From contig CAJTZQ010000009.1 in NCBI GenBank assembly GCA_910583795.1, positions 10,506 through 66,415 on the forward strand: a stretch of 55,910 nt of DNA, read 5' to 3'. The notes beneath the pieces were generated by a model. The model was given only the letters and a program-made list of their open reading frames with translations. It searched no databases and was not told the origin of the DNA. This document shows positions 16,333-26,049 of this stretch, in pieces (positions within the stretch are counted from its first letter, which is position 1; each line of letters opens with the position of its first letter). Made by a program: the position numbers and the translations under genes. This DNA is from an uncultured Muribaculaceae bacterium. Its GTDB lineage: Bacteria > Bacteroidota > Bacteroidia > Bacteroidales > Muribaculaceae.

Positions 16333-17148
16333 TCAGGGGAATTTAGGGAATTGTTCGAAATTGGGATCACGTTTTTCAAGAAACGCATTCTTACCCTCCT
16401 GAGCCTCGTCCATAAGATAATACATCAAGGTGGCATCGCCGGCAAATTCCATAAGACCAGCCTGTCCGTCAAGTTCGGCATTAAGTCCTCTCTTGATCAT
16501 CCGGATTGCAAGAGGACTGCGTTTCATGATTGTGCGACACCATTCCACAACCTCATCCTCAAGTTTGTCGAATGGAACAACCTTGTTGATCATTCCCATC
16601 TCAAGAGCCTCTTCTGCAGTATATTGACGACAAAGATACCATATTTCACGTGCCTTTTTCTGACCTACGCAACGTGCCAGATATGAAGATCCGAATCCAG
16701 CATCAAAACTTCCCACTTTCGGGCCTGTCTGTCCGAAACGGGCATTGTCAGATGCTATAGACAAATCACATACAACATTGAGTACATTTCCACCTCCTAT
16801 TGAGTAGCCATTGACCATTGCTATCACCGGTTTTGGCAATGAACGGATCGCATGATGCAATTCAAGCACGTTAAGACGGGGAACACCGTCAGAATCGACA
16901 TAACCGCCTCTGCCTTTGGCATGCTGATCGCCGCCGCTACAGAAAGCCTTGTCGCCTGCACCGGTTAGAACCACAACGCGAATATCCTGACGCTCGCGAC
17001 ATATTGCCATGGCATCAAGCATCTCTCTGTTGGTGAGAGGTCGGAATGCATTGTAGACTTCCGGACGGTTGATAGTAATCTTGGCTATACCCTCAAATTC
17101 TTCAAAGAGTATGTCCGTGTATTTTTTTATAGATTTCCAGTTATACAT
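16333..17148 (-). CDS. menB: 1,4-dihydroxy-2-naphthoyl-CoA synthase
   Basis: This crotonase-fold enzyme of 271 residues closes the naphthoquinone ring from o-succinylbenzoyl-CoA. Diagnostic motifs are ITINRPEVYNAFRPLT, the oxyanion-hole CSGGDQHAKGRGGY, VNGYSIGGGNVLNVVCDLSI, and GPKVGSFDAGFGSSYLARCV. The last is typical of MenB rather than generic enoyl-CoA hydratases. The length matches the family. It lies between menD (56 nt upstream) and menC (2 nt downstream). Confidence 0.96.
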   Translation of the reverse strand: MYNWKSIKKYTDILFEEFEGIAKITINRPEVYNAFRPLTNREMLDAMAICRERQDIRVVVLTGAGDKAFCSGGDQHAKGRGGYVDSDGVPRLNVLELHHAIRSLPKPVIAMVNGYSIGGGNVLNVVCDLSIASDNARFGQTGPKVGSFDAGFGSSYLARCVGQKKAREIWYLCRQYTAEEALEMGMINKVVPFDKLEDEVVEWCRTIMKRSPLAIRMIKRGLNAELDGQAGLMEFAGDATLMYYLMDEAQEGKNAFLEKRDPNFEQFPKFP

Positions 17149-17204
17149 ATCTATTTTTATTTGATTTAAATTATCAAATTCAATTGTTGACTGTTGGTAT
17201 TAGC

Positions 17205-18938
17205 TCACAATTCAAGACTCTCCACTTTCAACGCCATATATTGTTTTAAAAGCCGAGCGCTCAATTCTCCATCACAGACGATTTTCAATATTCCCTTGCT
17301 TTTGGAAGAAAGCAGTTGCGGTAAACTCTCCCGCAGCCCGCTCTCGTCATGCGCTTCAGCATATTCCCAACCGTAACCTTCCGCAAGATGATTAAGTGGT
17401 AAATTCGGGGCACAACAGAAATACTGTTCCCTCTCTGAAAGTGATGATGTAGTGGGGATAAAACGGAATATACCTCCCCCGTTGTTATCAATTACAATTA
17501 TTTTCATCCTGTCAGGAACTTCGGGCAATCCTAACGATGAAATATCGTATGCCATCGACATATCTCCCGTGATCATAACCGTGACGCCTTTATACATTTT
17601 AGCGCCTCCCACAGCTGTAGAACAGCTACCGTCGATTCCTGACACACCTCGGTTGCAATACGTTGCATGAGGTAATCGTTCACCTACGATCTGATCATAC
17701 CTTACAGTAGTGCCGTTAGATAAAAACAGGTTAACGTCTGGGGGTAAAGATTCTTTTATTATTTCGAAAGCTTTTAATTCGCTCCATGGTGCCGAGGAAA
17801 TAAAACCGTGTTTCACCTCTCGTGCCGCAATTCGTGCGTCTCTCCATTTTTCACCATATCTGCATGTTCCGGAGTCTTGATATTTTGAAATCTGTTTCTT
17901 TATAACTCCTGCAAGCTGATGTAAAAGTCTGGAGGGATCTGCTTCAACCCTCTTTGTAAGCGACATAAAACAATCTGAAGTGGTGTGTCCCCACCCCAAT
18001 GCCCAATGTTCGCATTTGTCGCTGTTTCTTCTTAAATACTCCTTCAATTTTCTTGACACAAGTGAACCGCCTATCGAAATGACTATATCGGGAGCCATAC
18101 CGTCCAATTGTTCACCTGAAAACGCTGTCAAGACTGAATCTACACTATATGAGTTTTCAGAGAGATGAAGATTGGATAATGTCTCTGTCATTGCAACCAC
18201 ATTTGGCAGAGAGCAAAACTCGCCTACAGCTTTATGCAATCGGGAGTCGGGTTGCAAGAATCCTGCAACAAACATCACTTTAGAAGATGCAAGCCGTTCA
18301 CCCAACCCTCTCACAATTTCCTTATTTACAATACCGTCGGAAGACACCATCTCGATAATGCGGGGTGGTAACAATTCTCTTTGAATTTTATTTCCCAACG
18401 GTTCCCCCAACCTGACATTTATATGCACCGGTCCCTTTCTTCTTGAGAGTGCCTCTATCATTGCATCATTGGCTATACGATTGGCATACCAAAGCAGTTC
18501 CTTGTCTTCATTTCCCCATGCAGGAAGCTCATAACTGCGCTTCACAAAATTTGAAAGTGCCTCGAATTGCCGCAATGTCTGCGAATCATCCTGATCAATC
18601 CATTGTTCAGGGCGGTCTGCAGAGATTACTATCAACGGGATGCTCTGATAGAAAGCCTCGGCTACTGCAGGAGCGAAGTTCAGCAAAGCAGTGCCTGACG
18701 TGCAAATTATAGCAACCGGCTTCTTGCTTACAGAGGCAATACCCAAAGCCATAAATGCGGCAGACCGTTCATCTACGACATTATGTTTCCTAAGCCCTCC
18801 CCTCGCGGCAGCTGCGATAAGAAGCGGAGCATTTCGGGATCCCGGACAACATACCACATCTTTTACGCCACTCTTTTCCAAAACATCAAGGAGAATGGCA
18901 CAAAAATTTCTATCGGTGTCCTGAATCATATCTTTCAT
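17205..18938 (-). CDS. menD: SEPHCHC synthase (menaquinone biosynthesis MenD)
   Basis: This thiamine-diphosphate enzyme of 577 residues adds decarboxylated 2-oxoglutarate to isochorismate. The N-terminal Pyr domain includes VVCCPGSRNAPLLIAAAARG and the cofactor-activating Glu region VDERSAAFMALGIA. The C-terminal PP domain has NRGVSGIDGSCSTAVGGA and ITGDMSMAYDISSLGLP (the GDM...D diphosphate motif), then VIDNNGGGIFRFIPT. Its start codon overlaps the fmt stop (ATGA), so it is translationally coupled to fmt. It leads the menD-menB-menC run. Confidence 0.95.
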   Translation of the reverse strand: MKDMIQDTDRNFCAILLDVLEKSGVKDVVCCPGSRNAPLLIAAAARGGLRKHNVVDERSAAFMALGIASVSKKPVAIICTSGTALLNFAPAVAEAFYQSIPLIVISADRPEQWIDQDDSQTLRQFEALSNFVKRSYELPAWGNEDKELLWYANRIANDAMIEALSRRKGPVHINVRLGEPLGNKIQRELLPPRIIEMVSSDGIVNKEIVRGLGERLASSKVMFVAGFLQPDSRLHKAVGEFCSLPNVVAMTETLSNLHLSENSYSVDSVLTAFSGEQLDGMAPDIVISIGGSLVSRKLKEYLRRNSDKCEHWALGWGHTTSDCFMSLTKRVEADPSRLLHQLAGVIKKQISKYQDSGTCRYGEKWRDARIAAREVKHGFISSAPWSELKAFEIIKESLPPDVNLFLSNGTTVRYDQIVGERLPHATYCNRGVSGIDGSCSTAVGGAKMYKGVTVMITGDMSMAYDISSLGLPEVPDRMKIIVIDNNGGGIFRFIPTTSSLSEREQYFCCAPNLPLNHLAEGYGWEYAEAHDESGLRESLPQLLSSKSKGILKIVCDGELSARLLKQYMALKVESLEL

Positions 18939-19891
18939 ACAAATTTATCCGGTTTATACCCACGAAGGAATGCGTCAGCATCCATTCGTTTTTTACCTGC
19001 CGGCTGCAATGACCGAATCTCAAGCAACCCATCCGCAGTGACAACAAAGAGATGGGATTTATCTATCACAACGTCTCCGGGAGCTGCACCGGCATTTTCA
19101 TTACAAGGAACGAGCGCAGTTTCAAAAATTTTAACATCAGTTGTGACGCCAATAGTCCTCGAATCTTCAAAAGCCGCCCAAGCCGCCGGATATGGAGACA
19201 AGCCCCTCACAAGATTGTGTATTTTCTCAGCCGGCTGATCCCATAGAATCCTGCAAGTATCTTTAAATATTTTAGGCGCGGGAATAAATTCACCTTCCGG
19301 TTGTGGCTGCGCCACTACGGTTCCTGCGGCAATTCCCTTGACAGTTTGGGATACCATGTCAGCCCCAAGCTCCATCAATTTATCATGGACATCCCCGACA
19401 TTATATTCAGGAAGAATCTCTATACTCCTTTGCTCGATGATATCACCGGTGTCTATCTCATGTTTCAAGAAAAATGTAGTGACTCCTGTCTTAATTTCTC
19501 CATTTATCACTGCCCAATTAATCGGGGCGGCGCCTCTATATTTCGGAAGCAAAGAGGCATGAAGGTTAAACGTACCCAACGGAGGCATCGACCATACTAT
19601 TTCAGGAAGCATCCGGAATGCTATCACTATGAAGAGATCCGCATTTATACTTCGTAATTCCTCTACAAATTCAGGAGCCTTAAGCTTTTCCGGCTGCAAT
19701 ACTTTCAAACCGTTGGCTACTGCATATTGCTTAACGTCGCTTTGTATAAGCTTATGTCCACGACCTGCTATCTTGTCGGGCATCGTAACAACAGCAGCTA
19801 TATCCTGACCATCCTTAACGAGACGGTCAAGACTTGCCACCGCAAATTCGGGAGTACCGAAAAAAACTATCTTTAATTTCCTTTCACTCAT
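18935..19891 (-). CDS. fmt: Methionyl-tRNA formyltransferase
   Basis: Fmt formylates initiator Met-tRNA from 10-formyl-THF. The 318-residue protein begins with KIVFFGTPEFAVASLDRLV. It carries the catalytic and folate-binding signature HASLLPKYRGAAPINWAVIN and ETGDIIEQ-like DTGDIIEQRSIEI. The C-terminal OB-like domain spans about residues 205-315. It is followed with a 4-nt overlap by menD and preceded by the ClC gene (73-nt gap). No peptide deformylase gene is adjacent, unlike many bacteria. Confidence 0.96.
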   Translation of the reverse strand: MSERKLKIVFFGTPEFAVASLDRLVKDGQDIAAVVTMPDKIAGRGHKLIQSDVKQYAVANGLKVLQPEKLKAPEFVEELRSINADLFIVIAFRMLPEIVWSMPPLGTFNLHASLLPKYRGAAPINWAVINGEIKTGVTTFFLKHEIDTGDIIEQRSIEILPEYNVGDVHDKLMELGADMVSQTVKGIAAGTVVAQPQPEGEFIPAPKIFKDTCRILWDQPAEKIHNLVRGLSPYPAAWAAFEDSRTIGVTTDVKIFETALVPCNENAGAAPGDVVIDKSHLFVVTADGLLEIRSLQPAGKKRMDADAFLRGYKPDKFV

Positions 19892-19964
19892 ATCCCTGTC
19901 ATGTTTGGATACACTAATTCACATTGTAACTCGTCGATACTGATAACATCATCCAATACAGGCA

Positions 19965-21767
19965 TCAGTCATCGCAATAATGTCGGAGCACCCTTCTATA
20001 AGAATTGAATATCTTGGATTTTGACACAAATCCGATATATTTTCCTTTGTCTACAACCGGAAGATTCCAGGCATTGGTTTTATCAAAAATCCGCATCACT
20101 TCCTCCATTGGCTGGTTAATCTCTATCCTCGCGGGAGGCATCGACATAAATCGGGTAACATGCATTTTTTTATACAGATCCGGACGGAACATAATATTTC
20201 GTATGTCGTCAAGAAGAACCACACCTACCAACATTCCTGAAGCATCCGTCACAGGGAAAAGATTGCGGCTTGAAGTGGCGATAATGTCTACCACCTCTTT
20301 CAAATTCATCTCAGGACTCACACACTTGAAATCTTTTTCAATCAGATTGTCTATCTTAAGAAGGGTAAGCACCGATTTGTCTTTTTCATGAGTGAGGAGA
20401 TCTCCCTGCTTGGCAAGACGCATTGTATAGATGCTATATGGTTCAAATATCCTTATCGTCATATACGACAATGTCGAGACTATCAGCAGCGGAAGGAACA
20501 GGTTATATCCACCCGTCATTTCCGCCGTCAGGAAGATCGCCATCAATGGAGCGTGCATGACTCCGCTCATCAATCCCGCCATACCAAGCAAAGTGAAATT
20601 TTTGTTGGATATACCGACGCCTCCTTCAAACATATTATTGAGCACAAAGGCAAACAAAAATCCACACATGGCTCCCACAAACAATGAAGGTGCGAATGTT
20701 CCACCCACTCCACCGGCTCCGTTAGTCGCACTGGTTGCAAATACTTTTGTCAGGATTATAGCCCCGATAAAACATGCTATAAACCATATATTGTCGCGAT
20801 CCACATAAAAGAATGTTCCGTCAACAATTTTTGAATAATCTCCGTCAAGCAGATTATTTATCGCTCCATAACCTTCACCATATAATGGAGGAAGCACAAA
20901 AATTAATCCCGCAAGTATTATTCCACCGATCGCAACTTTCAGAATACGGTATTTTAGCTTGGAAAACATTATCTCCATCATAAACATAACCCTGGTGAAG
21001 TATAAGGAAACTATTCCGCAAAACACTCCCAGCATCAAAGTATAAGGAATTTTACTTACTGAAAACGGCTCGCTTTGTGAGAAAAAGAATTCCGAACTAT
21101 ATCCTTCAAGCACGTATGCCACAGTGGCGCCGGTGATAGAAGAGATCAGCAATGGCATGACTGTTGCTCCGGTAAGGTCAATCATCAGCACTTCAAGAGT
21201 GAAAAGCATCCCGGCTATCGGCGCCCGGAAGATACCGGCAATACCTGCTGCCGCACCACATCCGACAAGAACCATCAAAATTCTGGGGGAAAGACGAAAT
21301 GCCTGTCCGACATTAGAACCAATTGCCGCACCTGTAAAAACAATAGGGCCCTCGGCTCCGACTGAGCCACCGAATCCGATTGTCACAGACGAAGCTACAA
21401 GCGAAGCATACATGTTTTTCTTCTTCAGTCTTGATTTGTTTCGAGATATAGCATACAAGACCTTCGTGACACCATGCGATATATTGTCTTTAACAACAAA
21501 ATGAAGAAACAGCAACACTATCAATATGCCCACAACAGGATACACCAGATAAAGATAGTTTGCGGTTGTAGTACTCATGTGTGATGTCAGCAAATCTGAA
21601 ATCAGATGTATCAGAAATTTTAGCAACTGTGCTGCAAAACCGCATGCTATCCCCACAAACAGGGCAAGGATAAGAACGAAATTTCGCTCCTTTATATGTT
21701 GCTCTCGCCAGCTCACAATTTTGAGCCACATTTCTGTGAATTTGTTATGTCGTTCTGTATAAGCCAT
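19965..21767 (-). CDS. ClC-family chloride channel/antiporter with CBS pair
   Basis: This integral membrane protein of 600 residues is in the ClC family. The selectivity segments are GFGGSVGAEGPIVFTGAAIG (GxEGP with the gating Glu retained) and GAGGVGGTFAPSLFVGAMCG (GxFxP). Keeping the gating Glu is compatible with either transporter or channel activity. Residues ~470-600 form two CBS domains (for example NLFPVTDASGMLVGVVLLDD and NLPVVDKGKYIGFVSKSKIF), which often bind adenine nucleotides and regulate gating. It lies 18 nt after the sugar-transferase gene and 73 nt before fmt. The transported ion is assumed from the family only. Confidence 0.92.
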   Translation of the reverse strand: MAYTERHNKFTEMWLKIVSWREQHIKERNFVLILALFVGIACGFAAQLLKFLIHLISDLLTSHMSTTTANYLYLVYPVVGILIVLLFLHFVVKDNISHGVTKVLYAISRNKSRLKKKNMYASLVASSVTIGFGGSVGAEGPIVFTGAAIGSNVGQAFRLSPRILMVLVGCGAAAGIAGIFRAPIAGMLFTLEVLMIDLTGATVMPLLISSITGATVAYVLEGYSSEFFFSQSEPFSVSKIPYTLMLGVFCGIVSLYFTRVMFMMEIMFSKLKYRILKVAIGGIILAGLIFVLPPLYGEGYGAINNLLDGDYSKIVDGTFFYVDRDNIWFIACFIGAIILTKVFATSATNGAGGVGGTFAPSLFVGAMCGFLFAFVLNNMFEGGVGISNKNFTLLGMAGLMSGVMHAPLMAIFLTAEMTGGYNLFLPLLIVSTLSYMTIRIFEPYSIYTMRLAKQGDLLTHEKDKSVLTLLKIDNLIEKDFKCVSPEMNLKEVVDIIATSSRNLFPVTDASGMLVGVVLLDDIRNIMFRPDLYKKMHVTRFMSMPPARIEINQPMEEVMRIFDKTNAWNLPVVDKGKYIGFVSKSKIFNSYRRVLRHYCDD

Positions 21768-21785
21768 TAATTTAATGTTAAGTAG

Positions 21786-23213
21786 TTACACTCCTTTCCC
21801 GCTTATCACTGTCTTGATTGTGTAGATAAGTATCTTCAAATCAAGCGTGAGTGACATATTTGAAAGATAGATCAAATCATATCGGGTGCGCTCCACCATT
21901 TGCATAACGCAAGAAGCATAGCCATATTTCACCATTCCCCAAGAAGTGATGCCCGGTCTGACTTGACACACCAAAGCATAATAAGGAGCTTCCTTTATTA
22001 TCTTTTCTATGTAATATCGGCGTTCCGGTCGAGGACCGACAATCGACATGTCTCCTTTCACTACATTCCAGAACTGAGGCAACTCGTCGAGCCGGTATCT
22101 TCTAAGAAACTTTCCAATCTTTGTTATCCTTATGTCTTCTTTTGATGAGAGTTCGGGACCGTTTTTTTCAGCACCCTCTACCATCGTTCTGAATTTATAC
22201 ATGATAAACGGACGCTGTTTCCATCCAATCCTCTCTTGACAGAAAATAACCTGTCCTGGAGAACTGCTTTTCACCATGATAGCGATCACTAAAAACAATG
22301 GAGAAAACGCTGTTATCAACAATAACGAAATCAAAACATCAAAACTCCGTTTAAGATTCTTGGAAGACTCAGATATTGCCGGAGAGGTGATATCCACAAA
22401 AGGTTCGCCAAATATATCTTTCAACCTTATTGATGAAGTGACAAAAGAAAATGTGTCGGGAGCAATACGGATGGATACATCCAGTGGAAACAGATGATAT
22501 AGAAGAGAAAGAATTTTTTTTTCATCTATGTTCTGCGGAATTACTATAATATTATCCACCTTATAGGTCTGACATATTTCCCTGATACGATTCAGTTCAA
22601 AAACTTCACCGGTCTCTTCCTTACCATCAGTCTCCCCGGGAATCCTTACAAATCCACATATTTCATAACTCATTCTCGAGGACTTGGTCATCATATTTAA
22701 TGCAGTGCGGTGTGCAATCTCGGAATTTCCTACAATCAAGGTCTTCAATCTCCAATGGCGTTCCCGAAAATTCCTTAATGCCGACTGAGTCAACATAATC
22801 CGAACGGGATAGCAACAAATAAACAAGATTAAAAACAACAACAGCAACATTTCATAATCGAGACTACGATGTCCTGTCACATCATTGATCATCAAACCAA
22901 AATAAATGATAGATGTATTGACGACGGTAGAAAAAACAGTTGTCAGTAACTCTTGCAACCGTGATTTTCCCAAAGGTTGATTATAATATCCGGAAAGCCA
23001 AAAAATTCCGCACATTACTAAAGGGATTGTCAATTGCTCCAATAATAATTTCTTGGAGAAAACGAATTCCCATAGATTTCCAACCGTGGAATCAGACTGA
23101 AGAAGGTGGAACCTGGCTATGTTAAACAAAAAGAATGCGACATTACCCGTCAGTAAATCACCAACGAAATATTTTATACTTTGCTTTCTTTTCGTAACAT
23201 TGGATTCCCTCAT
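21786..23213 (-). CDS. Polyprenyl-phosphate sugar-1-phosphate transferase (WbaP/WcaJ type)
   Basis: This initiating transferase of exopolysaccharide or O-antigen assembly has 475 residues. The N-terminal part has several hydrophobic helices (residues ~15-150). A CoA-binding-like cytoplasmic domain follows (LKTLIVGNSEIAHRTALNMM to about 270). The C-terminal catalytic bacterial sugar transferase domain starts at KRSFDVLISLLLITAF. Its motifs are QERIGWKQRPFIMYKFRTM and YRLDELPQFWNVVKGDMSIV with GPRPE. It transfers a sugar-1-phosphate to undecaprenyl phosphate at the inner membrane; which sugar cannot be told. The start overlaps the tsaC stop (ATGA). No other polysaccharide genes are nearby, so it may act as a stand-alone initiator. 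Confidence 0.92.
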   Translation of the reverse strand: MRESNVTKRKQSIKYFVGDLLTGNVAFFLFNIARFHLLQSDSTVGNLWEFVFSKKLLLEQLTIPLVMCGIFWLSGYYNQPLGKSRLQELLTTVFSTVVNTSIIYFGLMINDVTGHRSLDYEMLLLLFLILFICCYPVRIMLTQSALRNFRERHWRLKTLIVGNSEIAHRTALNMMTKSSRMSYEICGFVRIPGETDGKEETGEVFELNRIREICQTYKVDNIIVIPQNIDEKKILSLLYHLFPLDVSIRIAPDTFSFVTSSIRLKDIFGEPFVDITSPAISESSKNLKRSFDVLISLLLITAFSPLFLVIAIMVKSSSPGQVIFCQERIGWKQRPFIMYKFRTMVEGAEKNGPELSSKEDIRITKIGKFLRRYRLDELPQFWNVVKGDMSIVGPRPERRYYIEKIIKEAPYYALVCQVRPGITSWGMVKYGYASCVMQMVERTRYDLIYLSNMSLTLDLKILIYTIKTVISGKGV

Positions 23214-23776
23214 CTAATCACTTTCACCAATCCTCCTTCCGATACTTTTATTATATTGCTTGGAGACGGAGCTTCAGTGTCGTCCCTTCTATAAGAAGCC
23301 ACATAATCCACACCGGCCTTTATTTCCTCTGAAATATCACTATAGATACCGGGTGCCTTATTTCCACTAATATTGGCTGAAGTGGAAACCAAAGGTCGGC
23401 GCAATCTCCTGCATAACTCTTTTGAATATTTTTCATCTGTGATCCTTATCCCCAAAGAGCCGTCATTAGCCAAAAGGTTTGTCGCCACATTTTTAGGGTG
23501 ATCATATATAATTGTCAATGGATCAACAGCTGCATCGATCAATTGCCATGCTACTTCAGGAATGTCATCGACTATTCTTTCAAGCGCACCGTCACTGTCA
23601 ACGAGCACAAGCATGGATTTACTCTCCTCTCTTCTCTTAAGGTCATAAATCCTTTTCACGGCATCGGGATTTGTCGCATCACAACCAATCCCCCAGACCG
23701 TATCGGTGGGATATAATATCAAGCCACCGTTTTTCAAGCAATCAACAGCTTGTTTAATATCTTCTTCAAATGTCAT
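23210..23776 (-). CDS. Threonylcarbamoyl-AMP synthase (Sua5/TsaC/YrdC family)
   Basis: This YrdC-fold enzyme of 188 residues makes threonylcarbamoyl-AMP for the t6A37 modification of ANN-decoding tRNAs. Visible motifs are ILYPTDTVWGIGCDATN, the KR..SK substrate-binding stretch LKRREESKSMLVLV, and STSANISGNKAPG near the C-terminus. The length fits the short TsaC form without the Sua5 C-terminal domain. It is translationally coupled to the following sugar-transferase gene and lies 16 nt after nadE. Confidence 0.93.
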   Translation of the reverse strand: MTFEEDIKQAVDCLKNGGLILYPTDTVWGIGCDATNPDAVKRIYDLKRREESKSMLVLVDSDGALERIVDDIPEVAWQLIDAAVDPLTIIYDHPKNVATNLLANDGSLGIRITDEKYSKELCRRLRRPLVSTSANISGNKAPGIYSDISEEIKAGVDYVASYRRDDTEAPSPSNIIKVSEGGLVKVIR

Positions 23777-23792
23777 TTTTTAATAGTATGAA

Positions 23793-25739
23793 TTATTTTG
23801 AAGAAAGCAATTCTTCCTCTATTTTATCAACTTCATCAAGCCATAATGCAGATGAAGCGTCAGACGGCATTCTCCAATCTCCTCTCGGCGACAGACATAC
23901 ACTCCCCACTTTAGGTCCGTCGGGCATGCATGACCGTTTGAACTGCTGCGCAAAGAATCTTTTATAGAAATTACGCATCCACTTTATTATCGTCTTGGCG
24001 TTATATCTGTTTTTGAAGGCTCGCGTAGCTAACCAGAATATTTTTCTTGGAGAAAACGAATTTCTTAGCAAATGATACATAATGAAATCATGCAGCTCAT
24101 ACGGACCAACGATATCTTCTGTCTTCTGGGCAATCTCATCATTGCCCGAAGGGACGAGTTCAGGACTTATCGGAGTGTCGACCACATCAAGAAGGATCCC
24201 TTCTGCCTTAGCACCCAATTCTCCGGCAAACCACTTGACCAAATGACGAACCAATGTCTTTGGTACAGATGCATTCACTCCATACATCGACATCTGGTCG
24301 CCGTTATATGTACACCATCCGAGAGCAAGCTCCGACATATCACCTGTGCCCACAACTATCGCATTCTCTTTATTAGCCACATCCATCAATATCTGCGTTC
24401 TTTCCCTCGCTTGAGAATTTTCATAAGTTATGTCGTAGTTTGTCGGATCCTGACCTATATCAGAGAAATGTTGTGCCACTGCCTTTCCAATAGGTATTTC
24501 CATTTCTGTCACACCTAATGCTTTCATTAGAGAGACAGCATTATTATGAGTGCGAGATGTCGTTGCCGCGCCAGGCATTGTGATACCGACAATACCCTTA
24601 CGATCCAAATCAAGAAGATCGAATGCCCTAACAGTCACTAAAAGTGCAAGAGTTGAATCAAGTCCGCCTGATATCCCTATAACTGCCTTATGGCAATGAA
24701 TTGCATTCAGGCGTTGCATTAAGCCGCGTGCCTGAATATTGACAATTTCTTCACAATGGTCGTTGAGTCTATCGGCATCATTTGGCACAAACGGTTCAGG
24801 ATCTACCCATTCACCTTCAAGGGGCGTTTTGGGAATTTCTTGACACACCATCGTCGACACTCGATAGTCTGATAATGTTGAACAGAAATCATAATATGTG
24901 GAATACTTCAACCTGTCATTACGGAGCTTTTCCACATCTATATCTTTCATAATAAGCGTCGGTGCCGTGAAAAATCTCAGATCAGGTTCTGTTATAGAGC
25001 CGTCTTCCCCTATGATGGCATTTCCGGCAAAGACAAGATCTGTGGTTGATTCTCCCCATCCTGCCGATGAGTAAACATAACCACATCTACAACGTGCCGA
25101 CTGTTGGGATATAAGATTGCGCAAATAGGCATGCTTCCCTATAAGCTCGTCTGAGGCTGACAGATTGAGTATTACATCTGCACCTGCTTCACATAAAGAT
25201 GTGCTTGGCGGATTAGGGACCCAAAGATCCTCACAAATTTCAACGCCAATTATTGCATTTTTATATTCAAATAGCAGGTCTGTTCCAAATGGCACACGTC
25301 TACCGCCAAAGAGTATCTCATCATTTTTAATCCCTTCACCGGATTCAAACCACCTTTTTTCATAGAATTCTCCATAATTGGGGATATGAATCTTGGGAAC
25401 TATTCCTAAAATTTTTCCACCCGCTATTACGACAGCACAATTATATCTCTTTCCATGTGCGACTACCGGACATCCTAAAGCTATCAAAACTGGATATGAA
25501 GCTGTTTCCGAAGCAAAGTCAACTACAGCCTCCGATGCTTTTTTTATTAAAAGTGGCTGTTCAAACAGATCAGCACACGTATATCCGGTGACTGATAATT
25601 CCGGAAACACCATTACATCACATTCCTTGGAATCGGCTTCTTTCACCAAATCCATAATGCCATTCAAATTAAAATCCACATTCGACACCCGTACATTTGG
25701 TACCGCAGCGCCTACACGCAAATATCCGTATTCAGTCAT
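23793..25739 (-). CDS. nadE: Glutamine-dependent NAD+ synthetase
   Basis: This two-domain enzyme of 648 residues amidates nicotinic acid adenine dinucleotide to NAD+. The N-terminal nitrilase-type glutaminase has the triad E47 (FPELSVTGYTCADLF), K116 (PKIHIPNYGEFYEK) and C169 (GVEICEDLWVPNPPS). The C-terminal synthetase domain has the pyrophosphatase loop SGGLDS near residues 357-362 and GTGDMSELALGWCTYNGDQ. I start at the ATG at 25739 (MTEYGYLRVG); the frame extends 8 residues upstream. It is the first gene of a long minus-strand run (nadE-tsaC-sugar transferase-clc-fmt-men). A small imperfect hairpin (25759-25786) lies about 20 nt before the start. Confidence 0.95.
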   Translation of the reverse strand: MTEYGYLRVGAAVPNVRVSNVDFNLNGIMDLVKEADSKECDVMVFPELSVTGYTCADLFEQPLLIKKASEAVVDFASETASYPVLIALGCPVVAHGKRYNCAVVIAGGKILGIVPKIHIPNYGEFYEKRWFESGEGIKNDEILFGGRRVPFGTDLLFEYKNAIIGVEICEDLWVPNPPSTSLCEAGADVILNLSASDELIGKHAYLRNLISQQSARCRCGYVYSSAGWGESTTDLVFAGNAIIGEDGSITEPDLRFFTAPTLIMKDIDVEKLRNDRLKYSTYYDFCSTLSDYRVSTMVCQEIPKTPLEGEWVDPEPFVPNDADRLNDHCEEIVNIQARGLMQRLNAIHCHKAVIGISGGLDSTLALLVTVRAFDLLDLDRKGIVGITMPGAATTSRTHNNAVSLMKALGVTEMEIPIGKAVAQHFSDIGQDPTNYDITYENSQARERTQILMDVANKENAIVVGTGDMSELALGWCTYNGDQMSMYGVNASVPKTLVRHLVKWFAGELGAKAEGILLDVVDTPISPELVPSGNDEIAQKTEDIVGPYELHDFIMYHLLRNSFSPRKIFWLATRAFKNRYNAKTIIKWMRNFYKRFFAQQFKRSCMPDGPKVGSVCLSPRGDWRMPSDASSALWLDEVDKIEEELLSSK

Positions 25740-26049
25740 AAATCCAAATATATAGTAAGTCACAGGATTTCTAAAAATCGCGTGACCAAATCAATAATTG
25801 TCTATATTATTCTCTCAAAATTCCACTATGTGAGTTTTTAATTTATCACTTTGACAAATTAAACAATTAAACGCGAATTTTGAAATCCGAACAATTTACA
25901 AATTTACATAATCTACTTTATTTTTACACATTTTTAAGCGTTTAATTTTGGCGAAATCACCCAAATTTAATGCAGAGAATCCGACCGGTGTGTTAAACCG
26001 ATCGGATTCTCAAGCTATAAATATCAAATAAGTTTTCTAAATTACTTAC
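25740..26049. other. Spacer between nuoN and nadE
   Basis: This is 310 nt without a gene. It contains the nuoN terminator (25975-26011) and an imperfect hairpin GTCAC..GATTT-CTAA-AAATC..GTGAC (25759-25786) near the nadE start. The AT-rich remainder should hold the nadE promoter, but I find no full -33/-7 match. Confidence 0.5.
25975..26011 (-). terminator. Terminator of the nuo-atp cluster
   Basis: A 15-bp stem (GAGAATCCGACCGGT, 25975-25989, against ACCGATCGGATTCTC, 25997-26011) has a 7-nt loop. The single imperfection is a U-G wobble when read on the minus strand and a C-A mismatch on the plus strand, which favours action on the nuoN transcript. No strong U-run follows. Confidence 0.7.
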
